From Siphonodentalium dalli (Eukaryota; Mollusca; Scaphopoda; Gadilida; Siphonodentaliidae), in assembly GCA_032622095.1 (NCBI GenBank), contig CP136067.1, forward strand, positions 60,524,893 to 60,588,892: 64,000 bases of DNA. The letters run 5' to 3'. Position numbers and translations under genes: made by a program. The notes beneath the pieces were generated by a model. That model did no database searches, had not been told where the DNA came from, and saw only the letters and a program-made list of their open reading frames with translations. Positions 36,858 through 48,516 of the stretch are shown one piece after another; position 1 is the stretch's first letter, and the number at the start of each line of letters is the position of its first letter.

Positions 36858-37995
36858 AGCTATTGTTATCCTTCATCCCATTTTCCTCTCTTCTGATTGG
36901 CTGAGAGTGCGTCACATGGCGGGCGATAAATCACCATATTACCCTCGAGGGTAACATTGTCTCAGTTATTGACCGCTCAGCTGTTACCAGCAAACATAGA
37001 ACTACGAAGAACTCACCACGCAGAGATTCTCTGACAGCTCTCTGATAATTTCGAAAAACACTGTTTTTATAAACCCCACTGTTTCATAACAACCGCGAAC
37101 TGTGGTGTTTGCTAATTTGCATAATTGTGTGTTTTTTATTTGCTATTAAAGCACGCTATGTATAAATGGTGTTATCATAGACACATATCTGTTATAAGGT
37201 GTAATATTCATATTGGACCTTTTTATATCAATAATAAAGACCGTGGGACAAATAGATAAACCTTATTATGCAGTTGGTATTTGCTGCAGACAATTGCACA
37301 TACGATGTACATACGTTATAACTACGTTTATGTGCTTGATCAAATAGCCACTCTTTGCTGTTTATCAATTGACTATTTCTTTTCTTCAATACATTCCTCC
37401 GACTTCAGAGAATACCCGTATGTTGCGTAACAATCTGTAACATATGTCAAATTCTTTTTGCACCACTACAACGTATTAGTTTCACATTTTAGCAATCTGG
37501 AAATGAACACGTCTGTCGGCGTCTTCACGGCCATTAAAATTTGAAACGAAACCGAACATTTTGCTGCATGGCTACTCAACTTCGAAATTGCTTTGCTCCT
37601 CTTTCCGTGAACCGATTTCCACCATGCAACCAGCAAACTGACCGGAGAAAATAGCTGCGCGAATGACGGGTCTGTTAATTGATCCAGATTATGAATGTTT
37701 TTTATTTTCTAAATAGCGATGATTCCAACATAAAATTAACTTTTCGAACTGGATTAAAGAATATATGCGCGCATTTATGCCTGCTATTAAGGAGGTTCGT
37801 GTGTACTCCATTGTCAGATAACAAAACAGTTATCACCCTTGTTTTTGTGAGACACGGGGATTTGTCGCCGCTCTCGACCTGGAATGTAACCCTCGGGCCT
37901 GGGGGCCCTCGGGTGACATTCCAGGTCTCGAGCGGGCGACAAATCCCCGTGTCTCACTCAATCGCGGGCGATAACTGTATAGTAGTTAATTTATG
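36858..37995. mobile_element. 1.1-kb insertion in the left arm only
   Basis: The right arm runs without a break where the left arm is interrupted after tttgattaatag, so this block is a later insertion. It begins near ctattgttatcc and ends near cgataactgtatagtag, a weak inverted pair. It contains gcgggcgataaatcacc near the left and gcgggcgataactg near the right, and the strong hairpin 37847-37957. Confidence 0.6.
37847..37957. repeat. 111-bp GC-rich hairpin
   Basis: gtgagacacggggatttgtc opens and gacaaatccccgtgtctcac closes an almost complete inverted repeat with arms of about 50 bp. The stem continues through cgacctggaatgt and acattccaggtc to a cctggggg turn. It is much richer in GC than its surroundings. 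Confidence 0.8.
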
Positions 37996-39200
37996 GTAGG
38001 AAATATAATATTTCTCTACTGTTGTGATACTATGATAACAAGCTTAACTTTGACAGAAAAATTGACCACATTTAACCAAGATGGCCGCCAAAATGGCGAC
38101 CGAAGTTCGAGGAAATGATGAATTTTCACACATGTCTCTTAAAACATTTACGGTTATTTGAAATCGGTAGCTAATAGCAACTTAATTTTAAATACGTTTG
38201 AATACCTAACCATTTGAACATGATAATATGTCATACTTTGGGTCTTATTCCTACAAAATGTCGTCAAAATGTTAATTTATAAATATGCTATGAAATTTTA
38301 CCAAATATCGATTTTGTAATTCGAGCCAGGTGTTAGCCAGAAAATCGCTGAATTTGATGACAAATATTTGCAACAGGTTCAAACATATAGATTGCCATAT
38401 AATTACAACCAAAATAGTGCATCTGTATTCAAGATGGCGAGCAAAATGGTTGCCAAAATTGATAAATCACTAAAATTTGTCAAATTTTCTTTGATATCAC
38501 TCCTAATGTGCGACTTAGTGAATATAGGTGAATATATTTGCTCCGTGTTGGCGTAATAACATGGAGATATGAAACAATATGAATAGTTTGTGAACAATGG
38601 CTGTTTATACTCAAGAATTCGAGAGAATGAAAAGACGAAAATGAGATGAAATCATCAAAATGACAACAATGAACAATTTCAGAGTTGGCATTGAGTGTGG
38701 GAGGAAAATTTAGATAGTGAAATGACTATGTTTCGCGACCAATAATACCATTGGATCACACTTTTCTTGAGGGTGCAATTTGGACCTCAAAATACAAGAT
38801 GGCTCCCGAAATTCTAATAATTGATGATTTTTCACACTCGCCTCTTAAATTATTCACAGCGGTTTGAAATCGGTGGTTAATAGCAACCTTATTTTGAATA
38901 AATGATACTGTCTAATCATTCGACAACCATGATATGTTAGATTAACATATTATTATCCATATGAATCTAAATTCAGGATGGTGACTCAGATGGTTACCAA
39001 AATGGAGAAATCATCCAAATTTGCTAGTTTTCATTGATAATGCTCCTAAGTTTGGTTTCAGTTTCAGTTTCAGTAAACACATTTGTTCCCATGTTGACAA
39101 AAGTGCCAGGAATGCTGATACAATCTGATACAATATGAATATTTTGCGAACAGTAGCTGCTTATATCCGAGATTTCATGAGAATGGAAACAGAAACCATG

Positions 39201-41640
39201 AAAAGTAGATAAATTCATCTGATGTTGACCTATTTGAAAATATCCAAATCTGAATATATTCTGATTACATCCATCATTACATGTACATTGGATATATCCT
39301 GATTGGGTGACTCGACTGGAGAAAAATCACTACCTCGGCAATAAGGCTGTCGGTATTGATCAATACTTTAATTACTTCCCCTTGATATCGCCCCCCTTAT
39401 TGGGGTTTGGATAAGAAGTTTTCACTTGATTCCTGTATTGCTCATGTAATGCCATCATACTAAGTCAATTCTACTAAAATTCAGCTGATCACGGAAATTA
39501 ATTAAATGTACATCACACAATGCAGTACCCAAAACAGTAGCGGCATATAATGCGTTGACATTACATACATCTTCCATGTTAACAAGCGTAATAATTAGTG
39601 TATACTAAGTCCAAATATAAGAATAGGAGCTAATATTTGTGTGATTCGTTCTTATTAATATACATGTACGAAAACGCAGGGTATACTTTTGTGAAACTGA
39701 GAAAATTTAAACAGTAATTGCTTTGTTGCAGACCACCAAACGAGAGCGTTCAGATGTGAGGTATATGTGTCTTCTGTGAAGAAGCATCGCATTGGCGGAT
39801 TTCTACCAGACCTCTGCTTATTACATGCGATCTATAGCGACTAGAGATAAATTATGTTCAGGTTCGTACCAAAACAGAAACTGCTGTGGAGATCTGGACA
39901 GCTCATAGGTCAACTCACTGACACCACATCCAAGATTTGCGAAAGCGTGACTGATTTTGATCGAGCTAGGATAGAAAGATAGCCTCATATAATGAGTTCA
40001 ATTGGCATACATGTGTATTTGAGTTCCACAGAGATAGTTTTATCGACATCGCATATACTGCAAATTCGTTCCGTGTATGATCCCCATCTTCCTGTGCAGA
40101 ACGTATGCACTCATCAAATTTATATTAGATACACCCATGTCATATTTGCACATGTGTTATCGAAGTTTTTTCATGCTTACGTTATGCGGTCTCATCAAAA
40201 TATCATACAAGAAACATATTCACACCAAATTTTCTTTAAATGCCTGCATTTCTGTAACTGTATCGGCTATCGGCAATGTTCCAGATAAAATTGATAATAA
40301 TTTCTCGCACCAATGCACAGTTCGACTTGGCTGTAGAGGCAATTCAACTCACCAACATGTTGAGGTACATGTATTATTATTGGGTGGAAAGTTAGTAGTA
40401 TTCTTTCCAGATGTTTTATGCAGGAACATTTGATATCCCACTACAATGAAATCAGGTCTGCAGAAAACTCAGGTCGTTAAACGTTGAAATCTTATACCTT
40501 CCTGAGCAATAGTCAATTTCAGTTATAGACTCTTCAAATAGCTAACAATCCACAATCTTCTCTCAATTCAAGCATAACATTGTTATCTATTACTTCCAAC
40601 TTTTGCGCAGTATCTATATTCCAAACTTGTAATGGGCCTACTTGTGGATCAGACAATTATGGTTTTACGGTTTGCCAGCAAATGCTATAAACTACATTAA
40701 ATTTTGTTCGATGGAAACAATTAAAGGATTTCGTTCGAGATTGCGGGGTTTCTGTGATTCGAAGATCTTTACTTTCTGTGAACTAACAGTTGATGTATAA
40801 TGCTAATGAATGTCCCCATGTGGACGTTTTGTAAGAAATCTTAATAAACGTTCCATTAAATTATCTTGATGACCCGTAACTGTTTTCATAACTTCGATTC
40901 ACCATCATATGGCATGGACCAAATATGAGCTTCTGGTGTTTCGATGAGGTATTTCATCACTAAATATCCAGGCACTAGGCAAGGCATTTTGATTTCACGA
41001 TATTTTTTCGTTGACAACCAGGAAGAAGTTGAGGAGCCGTTATTGTCACTTGCTGGACTCGACATGGAGAATGACAAATCTTAGGCAAGTTTTGCCCGAT
41101 ACTGATGTTTTGACATATTCTAAAATAAACTGACAATCATTAACTCGGTTATGTGCATAGTTCTGTTAGACTACATCGAAGTGAATATGCAATGTATCTG
41201 CTATGAGGTCAGCGGCCGTATTGAAATTTATTTATTAACTCTGTATTATGGACTCTCCATTCCACAACCGAAGCAAATATTATATATGGAGTCTCTGATA
41301 TGCAGTCGGAGAGTTTTGTGGTGCGCTCTGTTAGCTTGCGAGATGAGTTTGTAATTCAACTGTAGTTGCTGGGATGAGTTGGTTGTAGATATACTACCAG
41401 TAATGTGACCATCTATTGGACGAAGTAACAAGAGTGGTACATGTGCTGATTCACGTCTTGAGAAGTGTGACAATGTCTCAACTATTCAAACGAATTTCGG
41501 GTGATGAAACACAGATATGCCAAAAACAAGAAACTGAACAATGCAATCTCCCCTTATTGTATCTTATTAGACACAACTGTTTCATAATTAGATACGAAAT
41601 AGTGTTTGCACTAACATGTAATGCCTGTGTATTTCTAAGT
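39201..41640. other. Interior of the 11.6-kb element, left half, no recognised gene
   Basis: Single-copy-looking DNA. The only candidate worth noting is a minus-strand ATG frame at 40886-41077 (63 codons, starting MSFSMSSPASDNNGSSTSSW). It has no recognisable domain and no continuing exon was found. No other coding or structural signal. Confidence 0.35.
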
Positions 41641-41688
41641 TGAGCAATAACATTTTCAATAGAAAATACATATTCCCTAATAAGATAC

Positions 41689-41910
41689 TTACACACTGAA
41701 CTACATGGTATATTCATCTTTATTCACAAGAAAGGATTCTATGAGATCTGTTTAAAATTTATTATTTTGGTACGAAATAGCTTAAGTACCTTTTGAATCA
41801 TTATTATTATGACGTAGCAGGTCAAGGTCATTTGTCCACTCGTTATGTATATAAGCAAGTGGACCCACGGTAATCGGCCTCTTTTTATCCTCTTACAAGA
41901 TTCGAGGGGT
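41689..41910. repeat. Inner inverted repeat, left copy
   Basis: About 220 bp (ttacacactgaactacatgg ... atgacgtagcaggtcaagg ... aagtggacccac) matched in inverted orientation at 46264-46482 with only a few differences. The high identity suggests a younger event than the outer 11.6-kb TIRs. Confidence 0.8.
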
Positions 41911-41950
41911 GTGACCGAGCAGCGGGGAGGGAAAATCCCAATTTGGGAGG

Positions 41951-42052
41951 GACATGTGAGTTCAGTGTGTAAGTATCTTATTAGGGAATATGTATTTTCT
42001 ATTGAAAATGTTATATTCCCGTCAAAGATACGTTACACACTGAACTACATGG
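41951..42052. repeat. Small dyad, two converging termini
   Basis: gttcagtgtgtaagtatct at the left and agatacgttacacactgaac at the right are inverted copies. The left part also mirrors 41641-41707 (aacattttcaatagaaaata block). This looks like two copies of the same element terminus brought face to face. Confidence 0.6.
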
Positions 42053-42055
42053 TAG

Positions 42056-45000
42056 AATCCACTCATAGGAGGAGGATGCGAGGAATGAGATACTATTGTA
42101 TTTTAGTTGAGAATAATTCTTTTGAACCTGCTGAGTTTTTTAGCAACAAATGGATCAAAAGGTACTGATTTGCAGATTTGATTGATGCTACCAGGTAGAG
42201 TGGAGAAAGTGGGAGAATAAGCCCAATGGCTGAAACTCTGCACCTCCCCCCTTTGGTTCTGAAGTCAGACAAACCGGTAATTGTGAAATCTCATATACAG
42301 GTACATGCATGTGCCACCTCCTCCCTGGAGTAAGCGGGTTATATGCAGAAAGCATAGGTCACCCAGCTCCATGGTATGTGACTGAACGAACCAAGCTATC
42401 CCGACGTTTCGACACCAGAGGAAGGAAATCTATTGTTACCTGAATGGTCAATCTGGATGTAACACGAGGAAGTAGCAACTGTAAAGACGATTAGAAACAT
42501 ACCACCAACTCATGTATGGTGAAGAAAACCCAGAGTTAAATAGCCACTGCATCATGCTTGTAAGGTCTGCGACCGACTGTCAGTAAATGTGCAACCCCAA
42601 ATCGACAAACTGATCAAGGCGCAAAATAAGTATTTTCTGACTGACCGTCAAATGACAGTATTTTACTTCAGTTAATAAATACACCAGGCAGAGGCCATAT
42701 TCCGTTGGTCAATGCCCCTGATCGGAATTTACTTTAAGGCTGGAAACTGGTAACAAAAACCCCAGGTAACTAAGTCGATCAAGAGCGTTAAATGACTTGG
42801 AAAGACCCAAATGTTTTCTGGCATCGAAACAATCGAGAAGAAAAAGTTCGGAGAGTCCTGAGTTGTAAACTACTTCCACAGCCTGTCAATCCAATAGTGT
42901 ATGCAGTTACTTGTACACATGATTGAAAGGAATACTTTGCAGTCTGCATGTAACTTATTAGAAAATGTGTAGAAGGAGGAGACCCATCGTGATGGAACTA
43001 CTCCAAACAATCTGAAAGAAAGAACAGGCCATGGATGATTAAGGTCTAAAAACAACCAGAATGTCGATAACAAGAAGATTGTATCTTCTTGTTATTCACT
43101 GATTGTTCTTAACAGACGAAGGGCCCGGGTCCATGAGCTGTGTGTAGCTCACCTCATCCACCAAGGCGAAAGTACACAGCAATGCCCAAAGCAACCGACC
43201 ACCCAACCACAGCAGAACCACGGGCAACCCTCCAGGACCCAACCGGAAACACGGCCCGCCGCCACCCATCGGAAAGCTCTCGTCGAGAGCCCCCCGATGA
43301 ACAGCAACAAGCCACACCACCGACCAAATCCCGAAAAACCACCCACAACTCCGCCGCGGCCAAGCGGCCAAACCCATCCGAGCACCACTGTACACCCATT
43401 CGACATGTGGTCAAGGAGGTACGCCAGTAATGTGAACAGAAGGGCACATTTTACTGAAGACCAATCACATGTGTGTATGGTCGGACGGTTGTCTGCCGCT
43501 CATACAGCGAGGACCCGGACCCTAGTTCCTCCCCGTGGGCAGAGACTCCGTCGCCAACAATGATTGCCTCATGTGCGCCGTTAGACGAATAGCTCGTCTG
43601 TTGTGTAGTAATTCAAGACAGCCTGTCAAAAAAGGAGCACTGAGTACAGTAACGCCCAACTCAATCAAGCAGGGCATCAATGAGTTTTGTTGGCATGACG
43701 CAGGGTTCAAAGTTCTGAAATGCACCTGTTCCCATGGAACAGGTTATTACCTACCTACGCCACCCCAGAAGATTGCGTGAGTTCAATTGTCTATATCGTA
43801 ACCCGATAAGCGAACCCAAACTGTAAAGCGATAATATTGAGCGAAAATAGATCTAATCCTGGTATTACAGGGAAAGCTCATTGGGATTGTCCTAAGGCTG
43901 TAGAGTCAAAAGATGATGAATGTTCTACGCAAAGAGAAATATGATTCCCAACTTGGTTCGCAGAAAAACCCAGCCCAACACCGCAGAAGGCCCGAGTGAT
44001 GCTCGCAAAAATCTTAGAAGGAATCCAAGGCTTGGTGTTATGCCCCATGGTACCGTAGTAAGGGTGAAAGATGATCTGTGTACATTTACCCCTAGAAGAA
44101 TCGAACGGTCACCCATAAACAAAGGACAATGCTAATCAGTGACAGGTGGAAAGGTAATAAGTTTGAGCCCAGGTAAAACCGCATGAGAAAACAAATTGAG
44201 TGTCTGTTAAAAGTCTCTGCCCCGGCCGATGACTGCGCTATGTTCACTGTTATAGACAGCACCCGAGATTACCCGGCATTAGACGGCGCGCTGTCTGGTG
44301 GCCCAGTGCTCGGTCCCCCCTCGAACCCCCCAGGACCCATATCCGAGGAGAGAAACTGCGTCTGCAACCCCTCGATGCCTTGCAATTAACTTAGTTCTTT
44401 GTGACAGACAAGAAAAAGCAGCAAGAGCTCTTCGAAATCCAAAGTGAGAATCAGGATTCGCGTTGGATGGCAAGTAGCCCTGTTAATTAGAAATCTAAAA
44501 TTTGTAATCTAAATGTGGAATCGTCAGATCCAAGCAATGGATTTTGTTATCTTTAGAGTAAAAAACTGAATAAACAGGACTGTGTAAGCCTTGGAAGAGA
44601 CATCGAGGAGTGATTAATGAGCAGACTGATTCCCCCCTAACCGGAGCCAGCTTAAACCCTGACAGGAAGCAGAATCATACAGTGTAGCCAGTAGGGCAGC
44701 GGCGACCTACTAGGTCACGACACGAATCCAAAAACCTGACCAACAGGACGACACCACACTAGTGTTTCTAAATGCACACAATCTGCATTGAACTACATGT
44801 TGAATGGGCAGAGCAGTCAAATATACATAGAATGAACCGAAACTTTTAGATGACACGAGCCCAAGATCTGAGATATTACTCAATTCGTGTATCACCCCCC
44901 AAGACAGTGACTATGAAACGCTACCGCCCCAGTGGCTACACTGGTACAACTTGCCTCCCGCCAAATAGCAAGCATTTGAAGGTCATGCAGAGTCCCGGGA

Positions 45001-46263
45001 AATGGTCTTAACAGCAATTCCACACGAGGGTAGACGCCAGGGAGCAACTTACTTGGAAATTTTGATTATCAAATAAATAGCCTCACATGGACATGATGAG
45101 ATAGTATTTTGTTCGCAATCTCAAAGTTGACATAAAATTCATACCAAATTGCATGGCTATTATCCAAGTTTGGATGGCAAATTGTGATGCGATACCAGTT
45201 AAGTTGCTCCCTAGGGGGCTGACAGATTTTGTACATCGCACATGCTTGTGAAAGGGATGTGGGAGGACGAAATCTGAGGTAGGAACCAGCAGGAGCGGGC
45301 GAGCATGGTCGGATCCGTGAACACTGGAACCCACCCTCGGAACAGTATGGCGTCTGGCTACAGTGAATTCAATGGTGAAGTATACGGCTGGGCCACCTCA
45401 AGGTCCGCATGGAACGAGGAATTGGATTAGCCTGAACCTGCTTGACAATGGGGTTACTGAAACCGAGGCCACACGAGGAAGAAAATAGCCTGTGGTATGA
45501 CCAGTTACATGTACATGTATAAGGATCAGGAAAGGGACCCAAAAATTTACCATGAAAGTAGGTGACTGATGCGTCACATTATTATTTGTGAAATTGTGTC
45601 ATATTGATCTGACAAAAAAGTTATTTTGTTGGCAAACAATTACAATGTATTGTTATTGTAAATTATTTCATAGTGAACTATGAGCCAAGCAAAACCACAC
45701 AAGTGAGTTAATTCATAGATAAACGAAAAGGGACCCAAACCTGATCCCTAATTTTGCTACATATGTCAACATGAAACAGATTTGTGAGTGACAATTTCAG
45801 AATTTCGACGTAAACAAAACGAATGTTGTCACGTGCCAATTTCAACATAAACAAAGTTATAAACCAATGTTGTCTCACTGGTTGAATGTTCTAATACTTA
45901 CATTCTAAAACCACAAGAAACAGAGATAACATAACAACTGTGCTGTATAGACATTGTCCCAGAAAGTTCAACACGTGAACCGCTGCATATAAACAGACGA
46001 AGTGCAATTCCGAAATTAATTCCGAATTCTAAAGCACGTGTTCCGAAACAGAACAATATAGTTTTTGTATTTTATTTGCGTTAAAACAAATAAAACAGGG
46101 AAATTGAATGAAATTGTCACTCTGATATTAATTTAATAATTATTGTGTCGTTTCCAAAATTGAACCGATGTCACAACAAGTTAAAAAATGTGGAACGGAA
46201 TTGTTAAATGAAGCCGACAATAATATGTGGTTTCATTTCTCATAGCGTTAGTTTTTACTTCCC
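42056..46263. other. Purine-skewed, GC-elevated block without coding frames
   Basis: Between the two inner inverted repeats, base use differs from the rest of the window. In counted lines A is about 33-42 percent, T only 15-20 percent, and G+C is close to 45-47 percent (for example 42181-42240 and 44401-44460). The skew fades after about 45.5 kb. No frame with domain-like sequence was found. Short hairpins occur at 43063-43096 (gataacaagaag / cttcttgttatt) and 43723-43745 (cctgttcc / ggaacagg). The function is unknown; transcribed non-coding RNA or decayed coding DNA are both possible. Confidence 0.4.
43173..43393. mobile_element. Palindromic MITE, T-to-C hypermutated copy 4
   Basis: Aligns base by base with the copies at 4774, 6555 and 9316: the ggaaagctctc centre, cagcaga, and the TAC and GTA ends are kept, but nearly every T of both arms is C (gaattatgggtaac has become gaaccacgggcaac). 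The A residues remain A. The two arms are therefore no longer complementary. Loss of T removes stop codons and creates the spurious open frames seen here on both strands. Confidence 0.8.
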
Positions 46264-46482
46264 TTCGAATCTTGTCACAAGAGAAAAAGAGGCCGATTAC
46301 TGTGGGTCCACTTGCTTATATACATAACGAGTGGACAAATGACCTTGACCTGCTACGTCATAATAATAATGATTCAAAAGGTACTTAAGCTATTTCGTAC
46401 CAAAATAATAAATTTTAAACGGATCTCATAGAATCCTTTCTTGTGAATAAAGATGAATATACCATGTAGTTCAGTGTGTAAC
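46264..46482. repeat. Inner inverted repeat, right copy
   Basis: Inverted partner of 41689-41910. Its outer edge continues acgtatctttgacgggaata, which is also found (inverted) at 42013-42052, showing that the left side was rearranged. Confidence 0.8.
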
Positions 46483-48293
46483 GTATCTTTGACGGGAATA
46501 TTATATTTCCCGGTGGCAGTCTGATAGCAATGCAACTTCGACTTCGATGAAGTCAAGGTGTCCAAACGAAATAATATAGCCATAAAGTTGGATTTCTGTC
46601 TGTATTATGACTGCAGGGATTCTTTTGCGCCCAAGTACTCGTTATGCTCTTATAATGATACAGTCAGCACTTATCCGGTTTGACTTCCTTCACAGGAAAC
46701 GGGCAGGATCGGTTAAATTATATTCCGCAATTTCATGTTAGGTTTCTAAGAGTCCATTCTGATATATTCTCGATTATAAACAAACTATGTTTAGTCAAAC
46801 ATAGTCACAATATACCTTAACATGATAGTATCTAATTTAGATTGGGCGAATATATCCACCTCCTTTGCTAAATGCCGTTTGAGAATATAAATATTTGTCA
46901 CATTTTATAACTGTGAGTTTTGGCGGCCATTCTGGCGACCATCTTGCGTCAAATAGATCAATGTCGAGTGTAATTCGTATTTAAAACTGTGTACACTTTT
47001 GTTTATTTTATTATGCCTATTTCTGTCCAATGTGTATCTAGAACCTCGAGAAACAAGTTTATTTGTGAAATTACATAGCGCATTATAGACAACAATTAGA
47101 CACACATTACAGAATAATGTGTTTTCCAAAGTACTTGGTGTCATAACTGATAAAAACAAAGACAAGTCCTACTCGCCACAGTTTACAAATAACCGAAAAT
47201 GATGTAAGGGGCATGTGTAACAATTCAACACATTTCTATATTTTGGTCGCCATTTTGACAGCCATCTTGGTTTTTTAACATTCTTGTTCTTTCAAAAGGA
47301 AGCTTGGCGCAATTTTATCATTGCCGTAGAAATATTTTCATTTTCTGTGTTAAATTTTCTTCCTCGCTTAGTGCCCATTCTGCAATTTTGTGTGGCTGCC
47401 ATGAAAATGATTTGACTTAATTTTCGTGGTATAATTCTGTTGAATTCTCGGGTATAAGCAGCTATATGGTAAACCAAATTTACAAATTATTCCATAAGTC
47501 CATGGATTTCCGCGAAAAAGTAGCACATATTCACATATATTTACTTTTCCCCAACACATGAGTGATATCAATAAAAATTGGACAGATTTTGGTGATTTCT
47601 CCATTTTGGCAGCCATCTTGGCCGCCATCTTAAACGAAAATGCACTATTTTCGGTGTAACTATATGGCAATTTACATATTTAAAACATTTTTACATTATC
47701 TTCATCAAATTCAGTTATTTTCTGTTCAACTCTTGGCTAGAATCACATAATTGAATTTTGGTTAACTTTCATAGCACGTTTTTTAATTCACATTTTAAAG
47801 ATAGCTGACAGGAATGAGATCCGCAATATGACATATTATGTTGTAGAAATGGTTGGATACTAGAATTTATTCAAATTTAGGTCTTTATTCGTTACAAATT
47901 TCAAACATCGGTTAATGATTCAAGAGGAAAGTGTGAAAAATCATCAATTTTCCGAATTTCGGTCGCCATTTTGGCAGCCATCTTGGTTTATGGTGGCCAC
48001 TTTTTCTGTCAAATGGAAGTATGGTGTATTAGTTTCACGTCTGTGGTGAGATAATCAAATTTCTATAATAAATTCACAAGTAGATATTAATCAAACTGAC
48101 TCAGTGCATACTGTGAAATTGTGTATGGCAGCCATCTTGATGACGTCATAAATCCACCCAGTCGCGACCCCAAGGTGTCTAACATTTGTTTTCTGGTGCC
48201 TGAGATATCAAGCAACGTCATTGGTATAGTCGCTATATTTCTTCACAAAGTGCACACGGGAGTACATAAGAGCCTCTACTAAATGGATTGAAT

Positions 48294-48443
48294 TTTGAAA
48301 TCCAAAATGGCCACTGGCGGCCATGTTTTTCGGCCGAATGACCCCAAAATGACTCGTTCCCATCTACATGTCAATGTCAACATCCATGACAAATTTCATA
48401 ATAATCGGTCCAAAGGTACGAACTGTAGCCCGTGCTAAAGGAA
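48294..48443 (+). repeat. Seventh unit of the pearl-like tandem array
   Basis: gaaatccaaaatggccactg, cggccatgtttttcggccga, atgaccccaaaatgactcgt and gtagcccgtgctaaagga match the 35.7-36.6 kb units in the same orientation. This proves that the 11.6-kb block was inserted into the array. Confidence 0.85.
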
Positions 48444-48516
48444 ATTGTTGACGAATCACGCATACACGCACGACGGATGGCAATAGCTCAAACTTTACAA
48501 AGTAAAGTTGAGCTAA

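Larger units (their letters stand above)
36664..48278. mobile_element. 11.6-kb element with long imperfect terminal inverted repeats
   Basis: The left end tagaggctcttatgt is mirrored exactly by the right end acataagagcctcta. The arms continue as inverted copies for well over 1 kb (left 36664-36857 plus about 37995-39200; right about 46900-48278), sharing blocks such as cccgtgtgca, gtcgcgactgggtggattta, agatggccgccaaaatggcg and tagtgcat. Each arm contains an internal repeat of its gatggc...aaaatgg segment. Identity by eye is roughly 75-85 percent. The element sits inside one tandem unit of the host repeat (gtgctaa / ctaaatggattg). The target duplication is unclear and no transposase was recognised between the arms. 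Confidence 0.75.
35575..48516 (+). mobile_element. Pearl/Helitron-like element with tandem-repeat core, split by a larger element
   Basis: Left end: a dyad agtgtcaatgacact followed by gtagctcaacttgg. Core: about 160-bp tandem units. Right end (48444-48516): a gacgaatcacgcatacacgc tract, then a terminal hairpin (agctcaaactttac / gtaaagttgagct) ending CTAA. Joining 35574 to 48517 restores an open reading frame of the LINE ORF1, so the ends are probably exact and no target duplication is needed. Tandem cores, a 3' hairpin, a CTRR end and the lack of a duplication are features reported for Helitron/Helentron-type elements, including the bivalve 'pearl' family. No Rep/helicase is encoded. Confidence 0.65.

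Noticed and set aside
43096-43447. Several overlapping open frames on both strands rich in Pro/Arg or Gly/Trp
   Set aside because: They coincide with the T-depleted palindrome; absence of T removes TAA/TAG/TGA and their complements. No domain or codon pattern supports a protein.
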